From the NCBI GenBank assembly GCA_022539475.1, contig VCMS01000024.1:62001-126000 (forward strand): a stretch of DNA of 64,000 bases. The letters are read 5' to 3'. The position numbers were made by a program, and so were the translations under genes. The DNA is from Gracilaria domingensis (taxonomy: Eukaryota > Rhodophyta > Florideophyceae > Gracilariales > Gracilariaceae). Within the stretch, counting starts at the first letter, position 1. Each line of letters begins with the position of its first letter. The notes beneath the pieces were generated by a model, which worked only from the letters and a program-made list of their open reading frames with translations, was not told the DNA's origin and did no database searches. This document shows, in pieces, positions 21,276-32,186 of this stretch.

Positions 21276-21611
21276 TGGTGTCAGAGAGAACTGACACTGG
21301 ACCTCGGAAACTTATAGTCCCCTTCGCCGTGGTCAAATTAATCCTCTTTGGAAGCTAGGGTTACACCGCTCTTCTAAGAGCGGGAACATGGATTAGTCAC
21401 GGAACAAATTCTTTTAGACAAAATAGTATAGCGGTTGTTACATGAAGCGCACACGAAGTTGTGTTGTAGGCAGCGCCTGCTGCGTAGACTTCGTTCCTCA
21501 TTGAGGTTCTGGAACATTAAATGTACAGGAGTCGCTCCCAAAACAGCACAATGACGTCACGCTTTGGCTTTCGATTTGTTAGATATCTACAACCAATGCC
21601 CCAAAACAGGC
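21276..21611. other. Short intergenic spacer
   Basis: 336 nt between two minus-strand genes: the promoter of the unknown 832-residue protein and the 3' end of the pseudokinase gene. No feature recognised. Confidence 0.5.
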
Positions 21612-23951
21612 TTACCCATGATTCTTTTTCCAGGGAGTACGAATCAACCCAAATGCTGACTTCCAAGACTGAGATTTATGCCCTTCTCGAGATGAGTGTG
21701 ATCTGGTCGAATTCTCCCTCATCATTTGTCGATGCGATTGAGATCCATACGCCGGTCCGAAGAGAGATCCTTCTGGTGCAGCGAGGAACTCTATAGTCCA
21801 CTGCAATGCTTTGATTACCCTACTACATCCTCTGTGTAGTATCAGTGCTTCCTTTAAACACCCAATGACGTTGGCACCAATCGCTACTTCCCTTGCTTCT
21901 GGTTCATTCTTCATTAACTCCGCGAGGGCATCTGTGGCGATATGAACGACCTTCGGGTCCTCCATCCGTCTGCGAAACACACCTATTGTACTTTCCACAG
22001 CACCAACTCGTCGAAGTCTCTGTCTCGATCTTGCACCAAATGAAGCCAGAAAAGTGCATGCATAGCATGCATACCATCCCAACCGCGCGCCTTCAACACC
22101 AACAATATTATTCGACATTTCCATCAACGAAACCACCCTCTCCATTATTCCTGATTGTAACACGGCAGTTTCACATTCAGGGTCATTCCATCTCGCAATC
22201 GCACGAATGAAATTACAACAGTGGACCAGAAAACGTGGTTCACGATTTCGAAGCATTATCGCGGCCAAAGCGTTCATGCCTGAGCTCATTATGATGCTTC
22301 TCCTTCCATTATTGTAAAACGAGAATGCCTCAAACGCATCGAGAATGTCTTGCTCAAGTCCGTCATCCGTGAAGAGCTCTGCAACACTTGAGACGGGATC
22401 TAATGCTGCCACCTCCACAAGGTAATCAGCAGCCCTCTCATTCTTCTCTGCAATATAACGCACCGCCTTAAGAGAAGCCCGTGCGAGATCGACGTCCCTA
22501 AAGCTACTATTGTTCTGTGTGATTGCCCGATACACGATTCCAGGACCGCCAAGCGTAGCAATTGCAGTCTGAGATTGCTTGCTTGAACGAGCTATGAGAG
22601 CCAGACATTCGCAACCAGCGGTCTGAATAGCAATATCGGTCCTGTAATAGGTCAACATGTCGATTACAGCGGAAGGTACACCCATCCCGCGTAAGCGGTG
22701 ACTTACTCTGTCGTCGCAGTGGGTCGAAAGGGCAGATATGGCCTTGAAGACAGTTGTACACAGAGCTGTGTCAACCTTGCCAAACAGAAGTACGGCTGAT
22801 ATGAATTCCTCAATTCCACCTTCTTCGCAGAAGTCATAGTATAAGCGTTCGTCTCGGCATATTGATTCGAGGAATGTGCACGAGACAACTGCGACAGCGT
22901 GCGACTTGTGATGAGCTTTCAATGTGGACAGTACTGCGGAGTAGTTACCCTCAGCAATGGATGCACCAATGACGTCAAGAGCTTCTCTCTCTTGTTCGCG
23001 ATTGTCCTGGGCGTTCTTGTCGGATTCGTAAGTCTGAGCTGCAACCACCGGGGATGCCTGAGGGTGGTTCTCTGAATGTACTACATTCTGATCCGGGTTT
23101 TCGACGGGCCCATTCTGGGTGAGCACGTCCCGAAGCTTTGAAGACTTTCGCCGGAAGGATGCTGATGACATGGACGACGTGGGATAGTCCCCAGGAGCGC
23201 TTTCGAGTAGCTGAGGTGTCGCAGTGGTGGAAAATGACTCCGGTTCAGCCACGAGGTCCCTCGAAACGCGCTGCCCGTCGAGCAGATTGTGGTCGCCAAC
23301 CGCCGGGCCCATTGCGCCGTCGGCATGCTCCGGGTTGCTCTCCGTGGATGACGATGTGATTGGCGCTGCCGCCGCGGGCTCGCTGTCCACCTGATAAGCA
23401 GAGAGGATGCGTGTTTGCGGTGGCGCAGCGAGCGCGGGGTAGACGGGGTCATGGTAAACGGCGGAAGCAAGCTTGGGGTCGGCAAATGTGGCCGCGCGCT
23501 TGCTTCTAGAGGACTCGGAACGCTGCAGCGAGCGCTCAACGGTGTCTGGCTGAATGGCATCAAGACCTACTTGCACACGGCGCACGTGAGACAGTGACGC
23601 CGACCTGGTGTGAACAAGGTTGTCGGCGGACATGTGTTCGGCAAAGGCGGCACCATCACGCAGGGTTGGCGACTGCTGTTCGGGGGTGGTCAGCGGGCTG
23701 ACGAGCGGACCGTGCGGGCTCGGCGACGAGCGGTCGCTGCCGGTGTGGGTCAAACTCTCGCTCTCGGTGACGGAATCAAACGCGGCGTCGCGCAGTTCGG
23801 GAAGTTGAGCGGCAACTCGCAACTCGGTACTCGCGGTACCGGCCGTCGCAGACGCGTGCACGCTGGCAGAGAGCGCGTTCTGCATGCAAATACTGGCCGG
23901 CAAAAGAGCACCGTCGAGCTGCGGCGGACACGGACGCGAGGGGGCGACGGG

Positions 23952-23991
<40 letters not shown>

Positions 23992-24845
23992 TGGTCTTGA
24001 GAGAGCGCGGCAAGTCGACGGTGGAGCAGCGGCGCCGTGGGCCGTGCGAGCGGGTCGGGCGCGCAGCACTGCGCGGCCAGGCGGCGCAGCGCGCCTTTAG
24101 CGCCGCCAAAATCTGCACCTCCGCGCGGAGGCCAATGAGCGCGTGGCGGCGCGGGCGGGCGCTCGGACGTGAGCAACTCGCGCAGCAGCAGCCCGAACGA
24201 GAACACGTCGGCCGCCTTGCGCCGCCACGCCTCGCGCGGCGCGCGGCCGCGCCGCGCCTCCGGCGCCAGGTAGCGCCGCGCCGACGCGGCGTCGCCGCCG
24301 TCGCGCGCGCGCGCGCCGCCGGCGTCGCTGCGGCGCGCCTCGCAGAACTCGCAGATGCGCGCCTCGCCCGAGCGCGGGAATGCGCCGTGCGCGTCGACGC
24401 GCCGCGACAGTGCGACGTGGCGCGGGTGCACGGCGCCCCACGCGATGTCTTCCTTGTGCAGCTGCAGCATGTCGCTGCAGATCTGCAGCGCGATGCGCGC
24501 CGCGGAGCTCTCGTCCAGCGTGGTGTGGCGCTCGCGCAGCTGTTCCAGCGCGTCCTCCAGGCTGCCGCCCTCGCTGTTCACCGCCAGGGTGACCGCTTCC
24601 TTCTCCGCTTCTGCGCTCGAAACTCCGTCACCGTACGCGCCGCTTTCAGTTGAAAGAATGTCCGACATCATGCGACGACACTTGCCGCTCTCCAGCCACG
24701 CGCCCATGTCCCCCGAGCTCTCTTGCGACACGACGGAGAACGCTTGGCTTCCGCTCCATTTCGGTTGGCTATATGCTCTGGGACTCGACATCTCCTCTTC
24801 GCTCTGCATCACAGCGCCGGGAGTGCGACGCATACCCCTCATCAT
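21612..24845 (-). CDS. TKL-type pseudokinase with C-terminal ARM-like repeats
   Basis: 1077 residues; tandem paralogue of the next gene. The kinase region is reduced to a C-lobe. There is no glycine loop or VAVK lysine. It starts at GGSLEDALEQLRERHTTLD, which matches GGSLGEALKNLRRERTPLD in the paralogue. The catalytic loop reads WGAVHPRH where the paralogue has WGDAKPDN, and DFG is replaced by CEFCEA. The structural motifs LAPEA and ADVFSFG remain. It therefore cannot be a normal kinase. A poly-Ala run (from a GGC/GCC repeat at 23950-23992) follows. The last ~430 residues are ARM/HEAT-like helical repeats almost collinear with the paralogue (YRAITQNNSSFRDVDLARAS). A scaffold role is likely. 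The first 250 codons lie in very GC-rich DNA. Confidence 0.82.
23950..23992. repeat. GGC trinucleotide repeat inside the pseudokinase gene
   Basis: About 14 GGC units encode a poly-alanine run on the minus strand. Likely to vary in length between strains. Confidence 0.85.
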
Positions 24846-27273
24846 GCTGCACGCTCAAGATAATACCTCGAGGCAGTCGAAACGCCTAAAACAAGCCAAC
24901 AACCGAGTGCAGCGTCGAAAAGCGCGTATCGTGCACGGGCAGAAAGAAGAATGTCGTCAGCAACGAAGCATTATCGACTGTCCTTACTTCAGACGACGTC
25001 GACAGCTGCCGAAGAAACTGTGCATACCTTTAAGTATATTGTTGGTATGTTTCGGATGAAAGCTTTGATGAGCAGCACCCAAAACCTTCAACGCTACCAC
25101 TTTCACGTCGAGGCTTCTTGGGGCTGCGCAAGCGCTTTAAGCAGTCTTCAGAAATGTCGAGAAATGATCATTCTCTGCTACAAGCTCTCCTTTGTCAAGT
25201 GCGACTGTCCAGATATGCATTGTTGGGAAAGCGAAACTAACACGTCGCAGAATCTGCAGCAGGCAGCACGTCTCATTTACACACTTCTGTATGTAACAGC
25301 GAAGAGCACAAGCAACCGCGCGACAGCACATGGCAATATCTTCGTCATTTCTTCGACGAGGCACAAAGTTAATGAAATTTGCGCCCTTTTTCGGCTGTCG
25401 CGGTAATAAGGTTATCTTTACGATTAGCTTCATCAGCTCCCCGAGGCCGGCCATCATGTTCAGTTCCCCCGCTGAAAAGAGAGATTGTGTATGAGTTCTC
25501 GTGTGCTCGTCGCGCAATGCAATCCGAAGGAGTGGAACTGAACAGTTTCAAAAGTTATGACTAATTTGAACATTCGGATTGGTTCCGTCCCATTTGACCT
25601 CTACACGTATAAGAACGCAATAGCCTTGGCGATGGATAGCAGAGTACATTGCTGCTGCTTTTAGTAGCGACAGCAATGTCCACTCACCGCCCCTCGCCCG
25701 TGTATACCATCACTTGTCTTATAGATACTCAAAGATTGCAAACTTCAAGCACCATCTTGTTCCCGGCCTTTCAGGCTCTGCTCTAGGTTCTTCTTTACCG
25801 GACATGCTAACAAGTTAGCAAAAGACTTGTAAAGGTTTTTATTTGGCATATGCTCCCCGCGCTTTAACGAAAGATAAGGATTTATTCTCGGACGTGGGGG
25901 AGAAAACTTGCATAGGAATATGGATAGCCTTTGAGATACACGGACAACCTCCAATAATTGGGGTCCAGTTTGCCATAAGATTCACTTGACTAATCAAACA
26001 TAGCGTCTCGAATGAGACTCACTGACACGTAGTTCGGTCCATCATCTTCATGAGAGTGGTGAAAGAGCAATCTTGTGAATGTACAACACCACTTGCAAGC
26101 CTGAACACAACAAGAAGCTCGCCTTCTTCTTCCTTCTATGCCCTCGCTCGCTTCATACCCTCAACGAGGCAAGAGGTGAGCTATTGACAAGAATCCTCTC
26201 GCGTTGAGAGTCTCACATGACAAAGGCGAGAGACTTTGGCGCCCACTGCAGTCTCTCCCTTTGGTGAGAGCACGTTTCAAGGAAACGAGACGCTCGACTT
26301 TCCTCATCCACCTATTTGGACAGACATAGAAGTCTTGGATCCGCGGGGGGCACGCTCTCTCTCTCTCTCTCTCTCTCTCACGAAGTGAGGAGAAATGAGG
26401 TGATGTAAAGTGTCAGATTCCTACAAGTTGCGTCCCTCTTTGCGGGAATGCAATATCAATTTCTACTCCACTTGAACCCCACACAGAAAAATGTTCGAAG
26501 ATGTCATCTCCTGCGCAGTTTCAAAGTCACTCAGCATTTCAACCTATGTATAATCTGGAACAAGATATCAAACGACCTGCCTCTAATCGATGGAATGAAA
26601 CTATAGAATTCTTCGTCGGCCAAGTGAAACTTATTTGCAGAGTTCGAAGCATCGGAGAAAGGCAGTTCGTTTTGGTCTTGTAGGAAACATAATGTCTGTA
26701 GTTACCCATTCGTTAAAAACCTCGAAACTCGAAACAAGGGCAGCAGCATATTCTCTTTCGAAAGGAAGTAAGGTTACAGAGGACGGCTCCTTTATAATGG
26801 CAAAGGACGGAGCGAAATGGGGTCTTATTTTTGGATTCGTGGGATGCCAACAAGAAGTATCTGAAGACTTTCAATCATGCATTGTCTCGATGGATACTTC
26901 AGACAGATGATAGATCTCGAAAGAGACAAGGTTTCCTTCCAGTTTCGTTTTGGCACCGGTAACGAATTTCCTACGCTTCTACTTCAGTTGTTTCTAGATA
27001 TGGGATGGAGTTCTTGCAGTGAAAGTCTTGTCAAGGTTACCTGACAGAAGGTTCCAGCCCGGGGGAACGAACGAATATCAATCAAAGCGGTGGGTTACAA
27101 CTGTTATCCGGAGGACATGGAGGTTACGACTAACAGCTTACAAGTTATGATCTCAGCCATGCGTATGGCTTACTTCGTGTTGTGTATTCTGATGGATTGT
27201 ATTGTTTGCATTGGTTGAATTTCATCTCCCCAACCTGTAGTAAATTTCTACGACACTGTACAATAAGCTTCGA
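24846..27273. other. Intergenic region, 2.4 kb
   Basis: Lies between the tandem kinase paralogues. It holds a (CT)n microsatellite of about 12 units at 26355-26379. I looked here for a kinase N-lobe lost from the pseudokinase and found none. Small open frames (for example 24951-25406, plus) lack any recognisable feature. Confidence 0.55.
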
Positions 27274-30200
27274 CTACGAAGGGGCTTTTCCTCTTTCGTT
27301 CCTCTTCCATCCAAATCGGAAGATGCGACGTTTCTGGTTAGTTTGGACAGCTGGTTTTTGACCGTATCGTAGCATCAACTTCCTGATGACTTCCTGATGC
27401 GCCTGAGATCCCGGTGCCGGACCAAAAGGTCCTTCGTTTGGAGACGCCAAGTAGTGCAGCGTCCAAAGGACAGCGTTCTTGACCTTGTCCTCTTCCTTGT
27501 GGAGCTCCAGTACATCCGTCAAGATCGGAATAACATTATAATTCTCGGCAACAGCCCTACTTTCAGGTTCGTTCTTGATTAGTTCCGCCACGGCATCTGT
27601 AGCCGAGTGCACCACTCGACGGTTCTCCCGTCGCTTGGGAAGCAAATCTAGCACCGTTTCAATTGCCCCCACGCGTCGAAGTCGTTTTCGTGACCGTGAG
27701 CCGAAAGAGGCTAGAAAAGTGCATGCGTTACATGCATACCATGCAACACGGGCTCCTTCTTCCCCTGGGATGTCATTTGACGTTCTCATTAATGACGTGA
27801 CCCTCTCAGAAATACTCGACTGCAACATGGCATCCTCACAATCACGGTCTCGCCATCGGGCAATTGAGCGGACAAAAATACAGCATTGTACAAGGAACCG
27901 GGGATCACGGTTCCTCAACATGATCGCAGTCAACGCTTTCAGGCCGGAACTCATTATAATGTTTCGTCTTCCACCGTTGTAGAACGAAAACGCTTGGAGC
28001 GCGTCCAAGATGTCTTGCTCGAGTCCGTGATCTGTAAATACTTCAGCCGCTCTTGATACAGGGTCCAATGCCGCCACCTCTACCAAATACTCCGCAGCTT
28101 TCTCATTGTCCAAAGCAATGTGACGAATTGCCTTCAATGAAGCCCTCGCAAGCTCGACATCTTTAAAGCTGCTGTTGTTCTTCGTGATCGCCCGATACAC
28201 AGCACCTGGACCTCCCAAAGTTGCCACTGCAGACCGCGAAAGCTCGCTGGAGGCCGCAATAGCGCCGAGACAATGACACCCGGCTATTTGAAGAGGAATA
28301 TCCGTCTTGTGATACTCAAGAACTTCAATAACCATTGAGGGAACCCCTACGCCACGAATAAGGTGACCAACCTTGTCGTCGAAGTGCTTTGATAACGATG
28401 TCATGGAGTTGCAAAACACAGTGCAAAGGACTGCATCTTGCTTCCCGAACAGCGAAGCAGCTGAGATATATTCTTCAACAACACCTTCTTCACACAAGTC
28501 AAAGTATAAGTTCTCACTCCTGCAAAAGACTTCAAGGAATGAGCAACCCGCCTTTACGATGACGTGTGACTTTCGGTTGTTTTGCACCCTTTCAAGAATT
28601 GCGGTGTAATCCCCGTTGCTCTGAGCGTTGTCAATAATGCGAAGCGTCTCATGTTCAGAGAGTTGTCTTGCTTCTTCCTCTGCTTTCCGCTCCGCCGCTT
28701 CTTTTCGAATCTTAGGTGGCGTCTTTTGGACTCTGTCTTCCCTCCGCTGCAGTTCCAAGAACGCTAGGGCAGCATGTTCGATGATATTCTGTAATCGCTT
28801 AGATCGTTTTCGCCGCAAAGTCGCCGGAGACGGATTTACTGCGTTCGAATCTTCAGTCTTGCCTTCAACTGAATCTTCCATATTGGCCTCTTCGGCTTCG
28901 TTCCCTTCTGGACTTGCTCTTTGTTCGGTGACGTACTTCATTTCATTTGATAAGGGCTCTGAATCGTCAATGTTCGACAGGTGGAACGCAGCTTCTGCAA
29001 AGTGCTGTGCTATTTGATCGCGGTATTGAATAAAGTCTGTTGTTGGTACTGCATGAAGATCTTCTTGAACAAAGTTTTCGAAAATTTCTTCTTCGGCCGT
29101 GGGTGTTGCTTCTGGCCTGGGCGCAGATGACATTTTGCTCTCGGTGTCAATCTTCTCAGGTTGAATCTTGACTTCGGAATCAACCGCAACAAAGTTTGCT
29201 TGTGTAATTCTCCCTTGCGTCGCCTTGAAGGATCCTTGTGGGGTTTGGGCATCCTGGAATTGGGGGTTAGTACGGTTAGAACCTTCAAGCCCATCCAAAG
29301 GCTTTGTCTCAAGAGAACTAACTGGACTCACTCGTGGGTTACCATTGGCGTAGTCCATGGCGAGGTTCGAGTCGCTCGAAACGAGTTCGTTTTCGCTTTC
29401 GTCAAAAGTAGCACTCTCACCGCTGCTTTCCAGAGCTGAATCACTTAGGTCAACCGAATCTTCGCAGATAGCTACAGCAGTTGAAGTACTGGAGCGCTTG
29501 GACAACGAGTGTATCATACCGGGCGTCCTCCCAATGTTGATGTCACTCCCCGCAGGATTAGTAATGTCACTGACTGGACGTTGTCCCTCGCGAATATTTA
29601 ACGAAAACGAGGCCTCATCCAACTTACGAAACAGCTCATCAGCCGTTGGTCTGTCAAGAGGACTTTGTGCCCAACATGATTCCACGAGTTTGCGAAGAAC
29701 CAGCGGTACTTCTTGAAAGAAGTCTTCATCTGTTTCTTTTGGCCATTCCGGTCGTTCGCCTTTCATCAGAGCCGCGTAGACGTCGAACATCTGATGTCTC
29801 CTCCACGGGGTGCGAAGCGTGAGCATCTCATACAGTACCATACCATACGAAAAGACATCACTTGCCTTGGCGATATCTTCCTTTTTGGGGTCCACACCGG
29901 CAAAGGCTTCCGGGGCCATGTAGTTGAATGTTCCCGCTGGTTCTCCAGACCCAGCAACAGTAGTATCTGTCAGAAGCGACTGGCCAACACTTCTTGACAG
30001 ACCGAAGTCGGAAATGCGAGCCTGTGCCAGAACCGGAAGCGTGCCGCCTGTTTCAAGGGGAGCTGACAGAAGAATATTATCCGGCTTCGCGTCTCCCCAT
30101 GTGAAGTTTGCAGAATGAAGAGCTCGCAAGCCACCACATGTCTGCAAGGCTATTCTAACCAACGTCGAAGGATCCAAAGGAGTACGCTCACGACGCAGAT

Positions 30201-31434
30201 TCTTCAACGCCTCGCCGAGACTTCCACCCCTCATCAGGGCGGTGACAATCAGTGCGGTGCCTTCTTGCTCTCGGACGGTGACGCCCAGAAAGTGCACCAC
30301 ACCCGGATGACTGACGCGTTCGTATCTGCGAATCTCTCGCGCAAACTGACGCATGGCTTCCTTCTGACGTGCCTCCAGATTGGCGTCATTCTTCATCGCT
30401 GAGGACACCTCAGGCATGCGAATGCGCTTCACGGCGACGAGCTCACCATGATAACACCCAACGTACACGGAGCCATACGTGCCAATACCAATTCGATTTT
30501 CCGCATCACTAAAGTCAACCTGTAAATGAGCAGGATCAATCACGGGAGCATCGCGCTCACCAAGTTCCACGGAGCTTTCCAACACGGTCTGTGACAGAGA
30601 GTTTTGCAACTCACCAAAGGTGCCCCATGACTTGACGGAATCAATGCGAATATTCTCACCGGGTAGTAGTTGTCGCTCCTCACTCGGCTCGGGAGAATCA
30701 TGCTCCTCAACAGGGTGTGACGACGCTGACGCGTGCGGCGTGCGCGGACTGACCGGTGTGATTGGCAGTTCAGGAAGCTGCGGCGCGGGCGGGGGATGTG
30801 CACGTGATGGCGCAGCCGAGTGTTGAGGGGCGTCATCTGACACTCTGTGCGACGTGGGCGCCCTGGGGAGCTTGGGCAGATTGGGCGGAGAGTGTCGACG
30901 CAGCCGTGGCACGCCGTTCGGCGGAGACGGTCGTCGCACGCGCTCAGAGGGCTGTGAAGACGGGGTAGACGGCTGAGACGGGCGCGACTGCGGGGTGTAC
31001 GGACGCGGCGGCGCGGCGGCCGACGGCGATTGCGCGACGCGCGGGGTGGACTGGCGCTGCGAGCGCGGCGTGGTGGGCGTGTTGTTCCCGTACGGAGAGT
31101 TGGCGAAGAAGGGAATGGAACTGCCGGTCACGACGGTCTGGGTGAGGATGTCCGGCAGCTGCAGACCGGCGTCGTCCGGGTGCGGCGCGAAGAACGGGAC
31201 GGAATTGGCGTCGTCCGCGGCGGACTGCGTTTGCGCCGCCGGCCGTGGCGACGAGAGACGGCGCAGAAACGGGGGCACGACGCCGCGCAGGTCCGGTAAG
31301 CTGTTGTCATGGCCCGCGCGCGAGGACGCCGCGTCGGCAGACTGCTGGCGGTCGACGTCGGCCAGCGACGACGACGCGGCGGCGGCGGGCTGCATCGGGT
31401 GCGAGTTGTACCGTCTGGCGGAGGAGTCACTCAT
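27274..31434 (-). CDS. TKL-type protein kinase with C-terminal ARM-like repeats
   Basis: 1386 residues, one exon. Residues 1-300 are Pro/Ser-rich and disordered. The kinase domain spans ~310-612: glycine loop GIGTYGSV (317-324), VAVKRI (K336), catalytic loop WGDAKPDN (446-453, D448), DFG (476-478), APE (507-509) and DVFSYG. All residues needed for phosphotransfer are present, but the HRD motif is WGD, which is rare. An acidic linker (620-930) is followed by ~430 residues of ARM/HEAT-like repeats, such as AGCSFLEVF, LGGPGAVYRAITKNNSS and LVEVAALDPVSRAAE, shared with the pseudokinase to its left. It probably signals through protein partners bound by the repeats. Divergently transcribed from the DnaJ gene. 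Confidence 0.87.
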   Translation of the reverse strand: MSDSSARRYNSHPMQPAAAASSSLADVDRQQSADAASSRAGHDNSLPDLRGVVPPFLRRLSSPRPAAQTQSAADDANSVPFFAPHPDDAGLQLPDILTQTVVTGSSIPFFANSPYGNNTPTTPRSQRQSTPRVAQSPSAAAPPRPYTPQSRPSQPSTPSSQPSERVRRPSPPNGVPRLRRHSPPNLPKLPRAPTSHRVSDDAPQHSAAPSRAHPPPAPQLPELPITPVSPRTPHASASSHPVEEHDSPEPSEERQLLPGENIRIDSVKSWGTFGELQNSLSQTVLESSVELGERDAPVIDPAHLQVDFSDAENRIGIGTYGSVYVGCYHGELVAVKRIRMPEVSSAMKNDANLEARQKEAMRQFAREIRRYERVSHPGVVHFLGVTVREQEGTALIVTALMRGGSLGEALKNLRRERTPLDPSTLVRIALQTCGGLRALHSANFTWGDAKPDNILLSAPLETGGTLPVLAQARISDFGLSRSVGQSLLTDTTVAGSGEPAGTFNYMAPEAFAGVDPKKEDIAKASDVFSYGMVLYEMLTLRTPWRRHQMFDVYAALMKGERPEWPKETDEDFFQEVPLVLRKLVESCWAQSPLDRPTADELFRKLDEASFSLNIREGQRPVSDITNPAGSDINIGRTPGMIHSLSKRSSTSTAVAICEDSVDLSDSALESSGESATFDESENELVSSDSNLAMDYANGNPRVSPVSSLETKPLDGLEGSNRTNPQFQDAQTPQGSFKATQGRITQANFVAVDSEVKIQPEKIDTESKMSSAPRPEATPTAEEEIFENFVQEDLHAVPTTDFIQYRDQIAQHFAEAAFHLSNIDDSEPLSNEMKYVTEQRASPEGNEAEEANMEDSVEGKTEDSNAVNPSPATLRRKRSKRLQNIIEHAALAFLELQRREDRVQKTPPKIRKEAAERKAEEEARQLSEHETLRIIDNAQSNGDYTAILERVQNNRKSHVIVKAGCSFLEVFCRSENLYFDLCEEGVVEEYISAASLFGKQDAVLCTVFCNSMTSLSKHFDDKVGHLIRGVGVPSMVIEVLEYHKTDIPLQIAGCHCLGAIAASSELSRSAVATLGGPGAVYRAITKNNSSFKDVELARASLKAIRHIALDNEKAAEYLVEVAALDPVSRAAEVFTDHGLEQDILDALQAFSFYNGGRRNIIMSSGLKALTAIMLRNRDPRFLVQCCIFVRSIARWRDRDCEDAMLQSSISERVTSLMRTSNDIPGEEGARVAWYACNACTFLASFGSRSRKRLRRVGAIETVLDLLPKRRENRRVVHSATDAVAELIKNEPESRAVAENYNVIPILTDVLELHKEEDKVKNAVLWTLHYLASPNEGPFGPAPGSQAHQEVIRKLMLRYGQKPAVQTNQKRRIFRFGWKRNERGKAPS

Positions 31435-32138
31435 GTCGGGGGGGGGGCGGCAGGGGGGAGCGGCGCGACGGCGCCAGCAAGCGGCAAGACGCGGCGCGTC
31501 ACGGCGGGCAGAGGGCGGGGGGCGCGGCGGGGAGAGGCCGGTGCCATGCGCACGCGCGGCACTCGAGACGGCGCGGCCGCAGCGCGGCGCGACGCGCAGC
31601 GCTCGCGTTGGCTACAGCCGCGGCGCGGCGTGTACATCGCTGCAGGGCGCAATGCACGCGCGCGGCGGCGCGCCGCCTCGCGGCGCGCATCCTCGTCAGC
31701 GCCCTTCGCCGCGCCGAATCGGCGCCGTGCAGAACGCGCCGCCAGCAATGACGCGCGCCGCGCGCGCGCCCCTCTTTCTTGGCGCCGCCACGTCGACGCG
31801 CGCCGGCAGCGCCGCGCTGTAAGGCGCGCCGCGCTGTAAGGCGCGCCGCGCCAATTACTTCTCGCGCGTGTAAGTTGCCGGCCGCGGCGCGCCACGTGCG
31901 TTTGCCATGGCGTCGCGCGCGGATGTTTCCAGCTGCTGTTGCGCCTTGTCTCGATCGTTCTCGTCGTTGCTGTCCCGAATGAACGCCATTCACGCGCGCG
32001 TCGACGTCATCGCTTTGCAATCTTTGGTGCATCTCCGTCGCCAACGCCCAACCTTGTCTATAAAAGCGCCGTCTCGCCTCAAGTCAACCTTGGTCAACAC
32101 GCACGAATATCAACCTTTCTGCGAACCGCTTCAGAAAC
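31435..32138. promoter_or_regulatory. Divergent promoter, kinase / DnaJ
   Basis: The first ~450 nt are a CpG-dense island with G-runs (31439-31460). The rest becomes ordinary and ends in the TATA box of the DnaJ gene. A short direct repeat of AAGGCGCGCCGCGC lies at 31820-31850. Confidence 0.55.
32059..32066 (+). promoter_or_regulatory. TATA box of the DnaJ gene
   Basis: TATAAAAG, 73 nt before the ATG at 32139; expected transcription start about 32090. Confidence 0.6.
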
Positions 32139-32154
32139 ATGACCGACAACACGC

Positions 32155-32186
<32 letters not shown>

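Noticed and set aside
24951-25406. 151-codon plus-strand frame between the kinase paralogues
   Set aside because: No domain or motif; ordinary chance frame in a 2.4 kb spacer.
26355-26379. Possible transposon tail at the (CT)n run
   Set aside because: No coding remnant or terminal repeat next to it; treated as a plain microsatellite.
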